Below are positions 54,859 to 64,000 of a DNA stretch of 64,000 nt, piece by piece. The translations under genes and the position numbers were made by a program. Below the pieces are notes generated by a model. It was not told where the DNA came from. It saw only the letters and a list, made by a program, of their open reading frames with translations, and did no database searches. Positions within the stretch are counted from its first letter, which is position 1, and each line of letters begins with the position of its first letter. The DNA lies in contig NZ_QEVW01000006.1 of the NCBI RefSeq assembly GCF_003287275.1, forward strand, positions 662,346 to 726,345. Direction: 5' to 3'. This stretch comes from Paenibacillus taichungensis (GTDB lineage: Bacteria > Bacillota > Bacilli > Paenibacillales > Paenibacillaceae).

Positions 54859-55971
54859 GTGTTTGTAAACAGCATAGATCTGCAGCAATTCCGCAATTAT
54901 GAACATCTGAGACTGGATTCTTTTGGTCCTGTGAATCTTTTGATCGGGCAAAATGCCCAAGGCAAGACCAACCTTGCAGAAGCCATTTTTGTGCTTGCAC
55001 TCACCAAGAGCCACCGTACATCCCGCGACAAGGAACTGATTCGTTTCGGTGAAGAACGTGCGAGGCTTGCAGCAGAGGTCGACAAAAAGTACGGATCAGT
55101 CAAGCTCGAGCTATCTTTGTCGCAACAAGGCAAAAAAGCAAAGATCAACGGACTGGAACAGCGCAAGCTGAGTGATTTTGTCGGAGCGCTTAATGTGGTG
55201 ATGTTTGCACCGGAAGATCTTGAGATTGTCAAAGGCACACCGGGGGTCCGCCGCCGGTTTCTTGACATGGAGATTGGCCAGGTGGCTCCAGGCTACCTGT
55301 ATCATCTCCAGCAATATCAAAAAGTGCTCGTTCAGCGTAACAATCTGCTTAAGCAATTATGGGGGCAGAGCGCTTCAGCCCAGACCATGCTTGAGGTGTG
55401 GAATGAACAACTGGTGGAGCATGGTGTTAAAATCGTCAAAAAAAGGAAACAATTCATAAAGAAACTTCAAAAGTGGGCTGAAACGATTCATCAGGGCATC
55501 ACCGGAGGCGGAGAAGTCCTGCGTCTGGCCTACCTTCCTTCCTTCAGCGAAGCCGCTGAGGAAGATGAAGCTGTCTTAATGGACCAATTTATGATAAAAT
55601 TATCACAAATGAAAGAGCAGGAGATTCGCCGAGGCACAACGCTTAGTGGGCCGCATCGGGATGACCTGTCCTTTTTCATTAACGATCGGGAAGTACAAAC
55701 GTATGGCTCGCAGGGGCAGCAGCGCACAACGGCGTTGTCCCTTAAACTTGCGGAAATTGAACTGATTCATGAAGAAATCGGAGAATATCCGGTCCTGCTG
55801 CTAGACGATGTACTGTCTGAACTAGATCCTTTTCGTCAAACGCAGCTGATCGAGACGTTCCAGAGCAAGGTGCAAACCTTTATTACGGCTACCGGCATCG
55901 AGAGTCTGAACGTTGACAAACTTAAAGATGCCAGTATTTATCACGTTCACGCCGGACAGGTTGAACGCTAA
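54859..55971 (+). CDS. recF: DNA repair and replication protein RecF
   Basis: A 370-residue SMC-like ATPase for gap repair. Walker A GQNAQGKTNLAEAI (about 30-43), signature SGPHRDDL (about 262-269), Walker B LLLDDVLSELD (about 313-323) and a coiled-coil-like middle are present. GTG start with GGGAGG eight nt upstream. It lies in the dnaA-dnaN-yaaA-recF-remB-gyrB block, probably co-transcribed. Confidence 0.98.
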   Translation: MFVNSIDLQQFRNYEHLRLDSFGPVNLLIGQNAQGKTNLAEAIFVLALTKSHRTSRDKELIRFGEERARLAAEVDKKYGSVKLELSLSQQGKKAKINGLEQRKLSDFVGALNVVMFAPEDLEIVKGTPGVRRRFLDMEIGQVAPGYLYHLQQYQKVLVQRNNLLKQLWGQSASAQTMLEVWNEQLVEHGVKIVKKRKQFIKKLQKWAETIHQGITGGGEVLRLAYLPSFSEAAEEDEAVLMDQFMIKLSQMKEQEIRRGTTLSGPHRDDLSFFINDREVQTYGSQGQQRTTALSLKLAEIELIHEEIGEYPVLLLDDVLSELDPFRQTQLIETFQSKVQTFITATGIESLNVDKLKDASIYHVHAGQVER

Positions 55972-55984
55972 GGAGTGAGGGCTT

Positions 55985-56233
55985 ATGTACATTCATCTGG
56001 GCGGTGAGAAGATTATCCGATCTTCCGAATTGGTCGCTATTTTTGATATATCGATTGAAAAATCCTCAAAAATTTCCAAGCAGTATGTCACGCATGCCGA
56101 GCAGGAAAAAACAGTGGAGCATATTGGTGAAGAGGAAGCCAAGTCCATTGTCGTGACCAAAAACATTGTGTACTACTCGCCTATTTCCTCAGCTACGCTC
56201 AAGAAGCGAGCTCACATTTTTCCTGATCTCTAG
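55985..56233 (+). CDS. remB: Extracellular matrix regulator RemB (YaaB, DUF370)
   Basis: An 82-residue protein of the DUF370 family: MYIHLGGEKIIRSSELVAIFDISIE and IVVTKNIVYYSPISSATLKKR. RemB is a paralogue of RemA, a DNA-binding activator of biofilm matrix genes. It starts 13 bp after recF with AAGGAGTGAGG. After it, 56234-56379 has a GGTAC/GTACC hairpin and probably the gyrB promoter, which I could not place. Confidence 0.94.
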   Translation: MYIHLGGEKIIRSSELVAIFDISIEKSSKISKQYVTHAEQEKTVEHIGEEEAKSIVVTKNIVYYSPISSATLKKRAHIFPDL

Positions 56234-56370
56234 CCTATCGGCGGTACGAGTTATTGTACCTTTTGCTGCTTGTCTTTATTTAGATTGCTTACTGGAATTA
56301 AGGGAATATGTTCACTTCAGCATGCATTCTTAGTTAACGCATATTTACGATATTGAATCTATAGAAGTAG

Positions 56371-58290
<1,920 letters not shown>

Positions 58291-58299
58291 CGATATTCG

Positions 58300-58327
58300 A
58301 AGAGGCGCCTGCGAGGGCGCCTCTTTT
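58300..58327 (+). terminator. Terminator after gyrB
   Basis: AGAGGCGCC-TGCGA-GGGCGCCTCT followed by TTT. It separates gyrB from the convergent YheC/D gene. Confidence 0.88.
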
Positions 58328-58378
58328 ACATTATGGGGTTATAGCATAGAGATTTTAGGTTGGACTCTGGAGTGCCTG

Positions 58379-59305
58379 TTATCGGTGTGTGCGGCTCTTG
58401 GCAGAGGAGGCCTGAACTTTGGGGGAAGTACGAGATGTTTTCCCTTTTTTGGAGGGTAACCTGCCGTACGCTCTCGCATAACGCTTGATCTTTCGGTACG
58501 TTTCCTTATCAGGCAGTAGGCCAAAAGCATAGATACCTGGCAATGTATTGACTTCAATAATCCATGGCCGTCCATCTTCATCCAGTGCGATGTCGATACC
58601 AATCTCTTTGAGTCTTGGAAATGACCTCTGCAACTGTACCGCGGTATGAATGCCTAAACGATATAGCTCACTGCGTAGTTGCTGGAACCGATCCTGATCA
58701 AAATGAGGGCGTACCAACTCATTAAAGGTGGCCAGTCGTCCGCCGCCATGAATGTTGGTAATGATCTTGCCCGGTGCAGCAACTCTTCCCAGGATACCTG
58801 TCGTTTCCCAGTTGCGATGTAGATTTTTCTGGGTCAGTACCCGCAGGTCGAAAGGTAATCCCTCATGTTTCATCAACGGAATACCTTGCTGAATGATGTA
58901 GTCGCGATTCTGGATACGTTCAGTGAGTGCCAGATCCAGCTCCTCGAGGGAATGGAAGTGTTTTTCCTCCGTCCCATATCGAAGTTCATACGTTGTCAGG
59001 GGGACTTCAGCAGAGATCTCTGCACCGACTTCAGCTTCGGATGGGGAGAGTGGATCAACCGCGATTGCCGATGTGTTATCATCGGCAATCGAGTGTGGGT
59101 TTATACGGATGGTTTTTACCCGCATGACGCCATTGCCGTAAGTCCCCCGATCCGGTTTGATATAGTTTGTCTCGAATAATTCAGTCATCCGTTCCAGGGT
59201 CTGGCGATTATATTGTCGTGTTACTGGTATATATCCATTCACATTACGGCTGCGTTGTAACACAGCTGTCTTGGTCCATTTGCTAGAGACACGCTGGATG
59301 CTCAA
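58379..59305 (-). CDS. YheC/YheD-family endospore coat-associated ATP-grasp protein
   Basis: A 308-residue protein of the YheC/D family: YIPVTRQYNRQTLERMTELFETNYIKPDRGTYGNGVMRV, GLPFDLRVLTQKN and GIDIALDEDGRPWIIEVNTLPGIYAF show the ATP-grasp fold with the Glu-x-Asn metal motif. Family members are coat-associated in spores; the substrate is unknown. TTG start (59303-59305) with AAAGGA ten nt upstream. The C-terminus is basic and low-complexity (Ser/Lys/Arg). It is placed on the opposite strand between gyrB and gyrA, which are usually adjacent in Bacillus. Confidence 0.9.
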   Translation of the reverse strand: MSIQRVSSKWTKTAVLQRSRNVNGYIPVTRQYNRQTLERMTELFETNYIKPDRGTYGNGVMRVKTIRINPHSIADDNTSAIAVDPLSPSEAEVGAEISAEVPLTTYELRYGTEEKHFHSLEELDLALTERIQNRDYIIQQGIPLMKHEGLPFDLRVLTQKNLHRNWETTGILGRVAAPGKIITNIHGGGRLATFNELVRPHFDQDRFQQLRSELYRLGIHTAVQLQRSFPRLKEIGIDIALDEDGRPWIIEVNTLPGIYAFGLLPDKETYRKIKRYARAYGRLPSKKGKTSRTSPKVQASSAKSRTHR

Positions 59306-59594
59306 GAGCCATCAGTCCTTTCGTGTTTTAATGGGGTTTATAAGAGTGGCAGACGCGGAGAAATCAAAGGACAAGAGATGATTTCAGTGGTATAATAGAG
59401 AAATATGGCGTTTTGTGCGGTTTTGTTGCACAGATGTAGTTTGATCGTAGAACGGGAACGGTCTAAGCCTGAATATACACAGTACAATTGCCGCTTTTTC
59501 TAGCATTGTATGTGCAAATGGGGAGGAAGGCAGGGCGAACCCCCAGACTCTCTAAAGTTCCCGGAAGAAAGGCTATTGCCCAGCGGACGTTTAA

Positions 59595-59623
59595 TTGTTT
59601 ACCTTTTGTGAAAGTAATATAAT
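59595..59623 (+). promoter_or_regulatory. gyrA promoter
   Basis: TTGTTT (59595-59600), 17-nt spacer, TATAAT (59618-59623). A leader of about 100 nt follows with an AGCC/GGCT hairpin. The rest of the spacer 59306-59594 shows no gene. Confidence 0.75.
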
Positions 59624-59731
59624 AAAGAGTAGCGTCCTTGTGCGGTTTTAGCCTTGTTAGGCTCTTCACATATAATTAATTTTTGAATGATTGAATGGAA
59701 TGTTTGTTGAAGGACAAGAAGGAGGTCCAGC

Positions 59732-62287
59732 ATGGCGGAAGAAATGAACTCGCAGATTAAAGATCGGGATATTGGCGTCGAGATGCGTGAATCGTTTATG
59801 GATTATGCGATGAGCATTATTGTGAGCCGTGCCTTACCTGACGTGCGTGACGGATTGAAGCCGGTTCACCGGCGTATTCTGTACGCAATGTCCGAGCTAG
59901 GCATGACACCCGATAAACCACATAAAAAATCAGCCAGAATCGTCGGCGAAGTTATCGGTAAGTATCACCCACACGGTGACTCTGCCGTATACGAAACGAT
60001 GGTACGGATGGCACAGGACTTCTCCCTGCGCTACATGCACGTAGATGGACATGGTAACTTTGGATCGGTGGATGGCGATATGGCAGCAGCCATGCGTTAT
60101 ACGGAAGCCCGGTTGTCCAAGATTGCGATGGAAATGCTCAGAGACATCAACAAGGATACGATTGACTTCCAGCCGAACTATGACGGTGAAGAAAGTGAAC
60201 CTATCGTTCTGCCAGCTCGTTTCCCTAACTTGCTTGTCAATGGTGTCGGCGGGATTGCGGTAGGTATGGCGACCAACATTCCTCCTCATAACTTGGGAGA
60301 GGTCATTGACGGCGTACAGGCTATGATCAAAAATCCAGACATTACTTCCATGGAATTGATGGATTATATTCACGGGCCAGACTTCCCAACTTCCGGTTAT
60401 ATTTTGGGACGCTCTGGAATTCGCCAGGCGTATCAAACCGGACGTGGTTCAGTAACGATGCGGGCCAAAACCAACATCGAAGAAAACAACAACAAAGCAC
60501 GGATTATCGTTACGGAACTTCCTTATCAGGTGAACAAGGCAAGACTCGTTGAGAAAATTGCTGAGTTGGTACGTGATAAAAAGATTGATGGTATTACGGA
60601 TCTCCGTGATGAGTCTGACCGTAACGGTATGCGGATCGTAATTGAACTTCGCAGAGACGTGAACCCAGGTGTGGTGCTGAACAACTTGTACAAGCATACT
60701 GCGATGCAGTCTACCTTTGGGATTAACATGCTGGCGATTGTAAATAAAGAGCCTAAGATTTTGAATCTGCGTGAAGTGTTGTATCACTACTTGCAGCATC
60801 AGATTGAGGTTATACGTAGACGTACACAGTTCGAACTGAAAAAAGCAGAAGCACGCGCGCACATTCTGGAAGGCTTGCGTATCGCGCTGGATCATATCGA
60901 CGAAATTATTGCGTTGATTCGTTCATCCAGCAATACAGATGCAGCCAGAGAAGGTCTGATCGAGCGATTCTCACTCAGTCATGATCAGGCTCAAGCTATC
61001 CTCGATATGCGTCTGCAACGCCTGACAGGTCTGGAACGCGAGCGGATCGAAAATGAATATAACGAACTGATGGTCAAAATTAAGGAATATCGTGAAATTT
61101 TGGCCAACGAGCACCTGGTACTCGAAATTATCAGCACGGAGCTGCAAGAAATCCGTGATCGCTTCAGCGATGATCGTCGTACCGAAATCACGGTAGGTGA
61201 AGAGAGCATTCTGGACGAGGATCTGATTCCGCGTGAAGAGGTTATCATCACCATTACCCATACAGGCTATGTGAAACGTCTGCCGGTATCGACATACCGC
61301 AGTCAGAAGCGTGGCGGACGTGGGGTTGTGGGAATGGACACCAAAGATACCGACTTTGTTGAGCATCTGTTTGTGACCAACTCTCACAATTACCTCATGT
61401 TCTTTACCGACAAAGGTAAAGTGTACCGTCTCAAAGCTTATGAGATTCCAGAGCTTGGACGTACAGCACGGGGAACGCCGATTATTAACCTGATTCAGAT
61501 CGAACAGGGTGAATCGGTCAATGCCGTGATTCCAGTTCAGGAATTCGAGAGTGACAAGTATCTGTTCTTTGCTACCCGCCAAGGGGTTGTGAAGAAGACA
61601 CCACTTGAGGATTATACGAATATTCGCAAAGGCGGTCTGATCGGGATCTCCCTGCGTGATGATGATGCCCTTATTGATGTTAAGCTGACAGACGGACAGC
61701 AAGAAATCATTATGGGTACAGCTCACGGGATGTCCATCCGATTCTCGGAAGGAAATGTTCGTTCCATGGGACGGAGTGCAACCGGGGTTAAAGGGATTAC
61801 ATTGGATGAGCAGGATGTTGTAATCGGTATGGACGTTGTAGATCAGGAACTGGATGTTCTGATTGTTACAGCCAAAGGTTACGGTAAACGTACGCCTGTC
61901 AGCGATTATCGGATGCAGACTCGTGGCGGTAAAGGGATTAAAACCATTAACGTCACAGATAAGAACGGTGCGGTAGTCAGTCTGAAAATGGTTAAGACGG
62001 AAGAGGATCTGATGATCATCACTTCCAGCGGTACGTTAATCCGGATGAGTATGGAAGGCATATCCACGATGGGTCGATACACGCAAGGCGTGAAGCTGAT
62101 TCATATTCGTGATGAAGATGCTGTAGCTACCGTCAGCCGAATTGACAAGAATGAAGAAGAACCAGAAGACGAAGAATTGCTTGAAGGTGCAGAAGCCGCT
62201 GATTCTGAAGGTCCAGAGTCCACTCTGGATGAGGGATCGGTATCCGATGCTGATGTTGAGGGCGATGATTCAGGTTCGGAAGCATAG
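59732..62287 (+). CDS. gyrA: DNA gyrase subunit A
   Basis: An 851-residue breakage-reunion subunit. Catalytic Tyr123 in [12 protein letters not shown]. Quinolone-resistance region [14 protein letters not shown] with Ser84 and Glu88, i.e. the sensitive residues. The C-terminal beta-pinwheel has the GyrA box QKRGGRG (about 525-531). A strongly acidic, probably disordered tail of about 45 residues (about 808-851, Glu/Asp/Ser) follows. AAGGAGGTCC precedes the ATG. Confidence 0.99.
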   Translation: MAEEMNSQIKDRDIGVEMRESFMDYAMSIIVSRALPDVRDGLKPVHRRILYAMSELGMTPDKPHKKSARIVGEVIGKYHPHGDSAVYETMVRMAQDFSLRYMHVDGHGNFGSVDGDMAAAMRYTEARLSKIAMEMLRDINKDTIDFQPNYDGEESEPIVLPARFPNLLVNGVGGIAVGMATNIPPHNLGEVIDGVQAMIKNPDITSMELMDYIHGPDFPTSGYILGRSGIRQAYQTGRGSVTMRAKTNIEENNNKARIIVTELPYQVNKARLVEKIAELVRDKKIDGITDLRDESDRNGMRIVIELRRDVNPGVVLNNLYKHTAMQSTFGINMLAIVNKEPKILNLREVLYHYLQHQIEVIRRRTQFELKKAEARAHILEGLRIALDHIDEIIALIRSSSNTDAAREGLIERFSLSHDQAQAILDMRLQRLTGLERERIENEYNELMVKIKEYREILANEHLVLEIISTELQEIRDRFSDDRRTEITVGEESILDEDLIPREEVIITITHTGYVKRLPVSTYRSQKRGGRGVVGMDTKDTDFVEHLFVTNSHNYLMFFTDKGKVYRLKAYEIPELGRTARGTPIINLIQIEQGESVNAVIPVQEFESDKYLFFATRQGVVKKTPLEDYTNIRKGGLIGISLRDDDALIDVKLTDGQQEIIMGTAHGMSIRFSEGNVRSMGRSATGVKGITLDEQDVVIGMDVVDQELDVLIVTAKGYGKRTPVSDYRMQTRGGKGIKTINVTDKNGAVVSLKMVKTEEDLMIITSSGTLIRMSMEGISTMGRYTQGVKLIHIRDEDAVATVSRIDKNEEEPEDEELLEGAEAADSEGPESTLDEGSVSDADVEGDDSGSEA

Positions 62288-62334
62288 AATCATTTTTCTA
62301 TAACGAAAATCATTTCATGATTGCAATGAAATTG

Positions 62335-62366
62335 GAGGGCTCCCATATGGGGGCCCTTTGTTATTT
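62335..62366 (+). terminator. Terminator after gyrA
   Basis: GAGGGCTCCCATATGGGGGCCCT (stem with one bulged pair) followed by TTTGTTATTTTC. Confidence 0.8.
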
Positions 62367-62503
62367 TCATAGCCCATGACCTTTCTCCTCGAAATCTGGG
62401 ATGTACAGCCTGATTTTTGAGTAATATAATGGGAATTAACGTGAAAAACCGGGACTATGGTCTTGATATCATTATAGAAGAACGATGAGTGAGGGGAATA
62501 AAC

Positions 62504-63622
62504 ATGGGATTAATCACCCTGTCTGAAGTCAAACCAGGACTTAAACTGGGAAATGACGTACAAACACTTCGTGGCAATGTTCTGTTTCAAAAGGGCAAAG
62601 TCATTCTGCCCAAAGATGTGGAAGTACTCAGAGCCTTTATGATTCATCAAGTGGACATCGAGCAAGAAAGAACAGGGACAAGCAGCTCAGGTTCTAAGGC
62701 TTCATCCGCCTCTTCGGTCCATGCAGCTAATGAGAAGAACGGAGAACGGGCAGGGAGAGGCAGCAGCGCAGTCTCAGCACCCGCTGTACCGTCTCTGCAT
62801 GAAGAGTATGAAAAGATGGTGGGACTCACCAAAAATGCTTTCCTATCCTCCTTGGCGGCTGAATTACCTGTATATGAGTTGCGTACACAGTTGGAAGCAT
62901 TGTTTGTTCATCTTAAACAGTATAATGTGCTTACCTTCAGTCCACGAGTTATGCAGGAACATGATTATGTGTATCATCATGCCGTATTAAGTGCGATTAC
63001 GTCCTATCAATTGGCCCAGTGGATGGATCTGCCGTCCAAAGACTGGATGCAGGTAGCTTTTGCGGGATTGTTCCATGATATTGGTAATAACAAAGTAGAC
63101 CCGCAGATCCTCCATAAACCCTCAACATTAACTGCTCCAGAGCAGGAGGAGATCCGACAGCATACTAAATATGGTTATCAGGTACTGAAGCAGGCGAAGG
63201 CCATCAATGAGGGGGCTAGACTCGCAGCATTGCAGCATCATGAAAAAGTGGATGGTTCGGGTTACCCGCTTCAGCTCAGCGGTACGCAGATTCATATCTA
63301 TGCCAAGATTGTAGCTATCGCTGATATCTTCCACGCCATGACTCTGGAGAAGATCTATCGCAAGGCGCAGTCACCGTACTTGGTACTTGAACAAATACAG
63401 AGTGAGGCTTTTGGCAAATTGGATCCTACCATCGTGAATGTATTCGTCCAGCGCTCCACACAGATCCATAACGGTATCCGAGTGAAGCTCAGCAATAATC
63501 AAATGGGTGAGATCATATTTTCAGATAGGGACCATCCTACACGGCCGATGGTATCTGTAGAGGGAACAATCATTAATCTAATGCAGCAAAGGCAGCTATA
63601 TATCCAGGAAGTCATTGGCTAG
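62504..63622 (+). CDS. HD-GYP domain c-di-GMP phosphodiesterase
   Basis: A 372-residue protein. An N-terminal region of about 55 residues (VKPGLKLGNDVQTLRGNVLFQKGKVI) resembles the domain found before many HD-GYPs, then a disordered Ser/Gly linker (about 57-97), then HD-GYP (about 150-330). His159, His191-Asp192 in HDIGNNK, and HHEKVDGSGYP (245-255) are all present, so it should be an active c-di-GMP or cyclic dinucleotide hydrolase. Start ATG 62504 with GAGGGGA upstream. No TM; soluble. Own terminator. Confidence 0.94.
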   Translation: MGLITLSEVKPGLKLGNDVQTLRGNVLFQKGKVILPKDVEVLRAFMIHQVDIEQERTGTSSSGSKASSASSVHAANEKNGERAGRGSSAVSAPAVPSLHEEYEKMVGLTKNAFLSSLAAELPVYELRTQLEALFVHLKQYNVLTFSPRVMQEHDYVYHHAVLSAITSYQLAQWMDLPSKDWMQVAFAGLFHDIGNNKVDPQILHKPSTLTAPEQEEIRQHTKYGYQVLKQAKAINEGARLAALQHHEKVDGSGYPLQLSGTQIHIYAKIVAIADIFHAMTLEKIYRKAQSPYLVLEQIQSEAFGKLDPTIVNVFVQRSTQIHNGIRVKLSNNQMGEIIFSDRDHPTRPMVSVEGTIINLMQQRQLYIQEVIG

Positions 63623-63652
63623 TTCAATCTTCACTTCATAATATAAGAACAG

Positions 63653-63680
63653 GGCCTTTCCGATTGGAGAGGCTTTTTTA
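63653..63680 (+). terminator. Terminator after the HD-GYP gene
   Basis: GCCTTTCC-GATT-GGAGAGGC with six T residues after it. Confidence 0.88.
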
Positions 63681-63814
63681 TATTTAACTTAGTGTAGAGT
63701 ATGAGAATAGCTGTATAGGTGAATAGATATTCTTATGAATTAAACAATGTAACGTATAGATGCTCAGTATATTAGAGAGTGTGTAGAAAGAAATAACTTT
63801 ATTTAAAATAAAGC

Positions 63815-63843
63815 TTGCATTCCAAAACTGTACATGGTATATT
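63815..63843 (+). promoter_or_regulatory. Upstream strong promoter (probable rrn P1)
   Basis: TTGCAT (63815-63820), 17-nt spacer, TATATT (63838-63843). An AT-rich palindrome CTTTATTT-A-AAATAAAG directly upstream is UP-element-like. It is the first of two tandem promoters facing out of the window; no gene lies in 63681-64000. Confidence 0.7.
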
Positions 63844-63925
63844 CTAATTCCGGCCAAGAAAACACGAGAAACACGGTGCGGCAAGCGAATGAAATAAGCT
63901 TCGAAAGAAACTTAAAAAAAAGAGC

Positions 63926-63954
63926 TTGCAAAGTTGGTTCGGATGTGATAAGAT
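63926..63954 (+). promoter_or_regulatory. Downstream strong promoter (probable rrn P2)
   Basis: TTGCAA (63926-63931), 17-nt spacer, TAAGAT (63949-63954), preceded by an A-run. The transcribed start TTGCTGAGGTGAACAACG reads like a pre-16S leader. In Bacillus subtilis rrnO follows gyrA, so a 16S rRNA gene probably begins just beyond the window. Confidence 0.65.
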
Positions 63955-64000
63955 ATAAAAGTTGCTGAGGTGAACAACGCACAGCAATGAAACAAGTTTG

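Noticed and set aside
59463..59669. 68-codon minus-strand frame upstream of gyrA
   Set aside because: It lies over the gyrA promoter on the opposite strand, without a ribosome site or recognisable sequence.

Overview
The window is a contiguous piece of a low-to-mid GC endospore-forming Firmicute chromosome centred on the replication origin. Gene content, gene order and protein style (SLH-anchored exoprotein, YheC/D coat-associated ATP-grasp protein, YyaC, RemB, SpoIIIJ/Jag, and the walRK-yycHI, rpmH-dnaA-dnaN-recF-remB-gyrB-gyrA order) point to Paenibacillus or a close relative. Species is not assigned. Nearly everything left of about 46.4 kb is on the minus strand and nearly everything right of 47.1 kb is on the plus strand, as expected for leading-strand genes diverging from oriC.

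Left arm, read outward from oriC: rpmH, rnpA, yidC/spoIIIJ, jag, mnmE, mnmG, rsmG, noc, soj/parA and spo0J/parB, with two good parS sites. One parS lies inside parB; the other forms the stem of the rsmG terminator. Then come a class V aminotransferase (cysteine desulfurase family), DUF4446, yyaC (plus strand), DUF3343, an MscS channel, DUF951, a tRNA-Ser(CGA), yjzC (plus strand), rpsF-ssb-rpsR, an M15 peptidase and a five-gene oligopeptide ABC operon. Next are a D-Ala-D-Ala carboxypeptidase homologue that has lost its catalytic serine, a secreted S9 peptidase with SLH repeats, a DHA2-type MFS exporter, an LCP ligase, a CBS protein, a mazG-like/yybS/gdpP/rplI/dnaB operon, purA with a PurR-type operator and a structured leader, a low-complexity membrane protein, a LysM-G5-M23 peptidase with a WalR box, and walR-walK-yycH-yycI (the last cut by the window edge).

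Origin: three groups of DnaA boxes are visible, at 46.60-46.71, 51.42-51.78 and 53.22-53.28 kb. The dnaA-dnaN spacer has the full unwinding layout: two tandem boxes, a short GC block, and six uninterrupted YTA triplets (DnaA-trio). A gluconate module (gntR, gntP, gntK) with its own GntR-type operators sits between rpmH and dnaA and divides the upstream DnaA-box region in two.

Right arm: dnaA, dnaN, yaaA/rlbA, recF, remB, gyrB, a divergent YheC/D gene, gyrA, a canonical HD-GYP phosphodiesterase, and tandem strong promoters at the right edge that look like those of an rRNA operon starting just outside.

No IS element, prophage, CRISPR array or defence island was seen. The most unusual points are the gnt cassette inside the origin region, parS used as a terminator stem, the catalytically degenerate DD-carboxypeptidase, the WalR box on the neighbouring M23 peptidase, the purA leader, and a coupled 39-codon reading frame between noc and soj.
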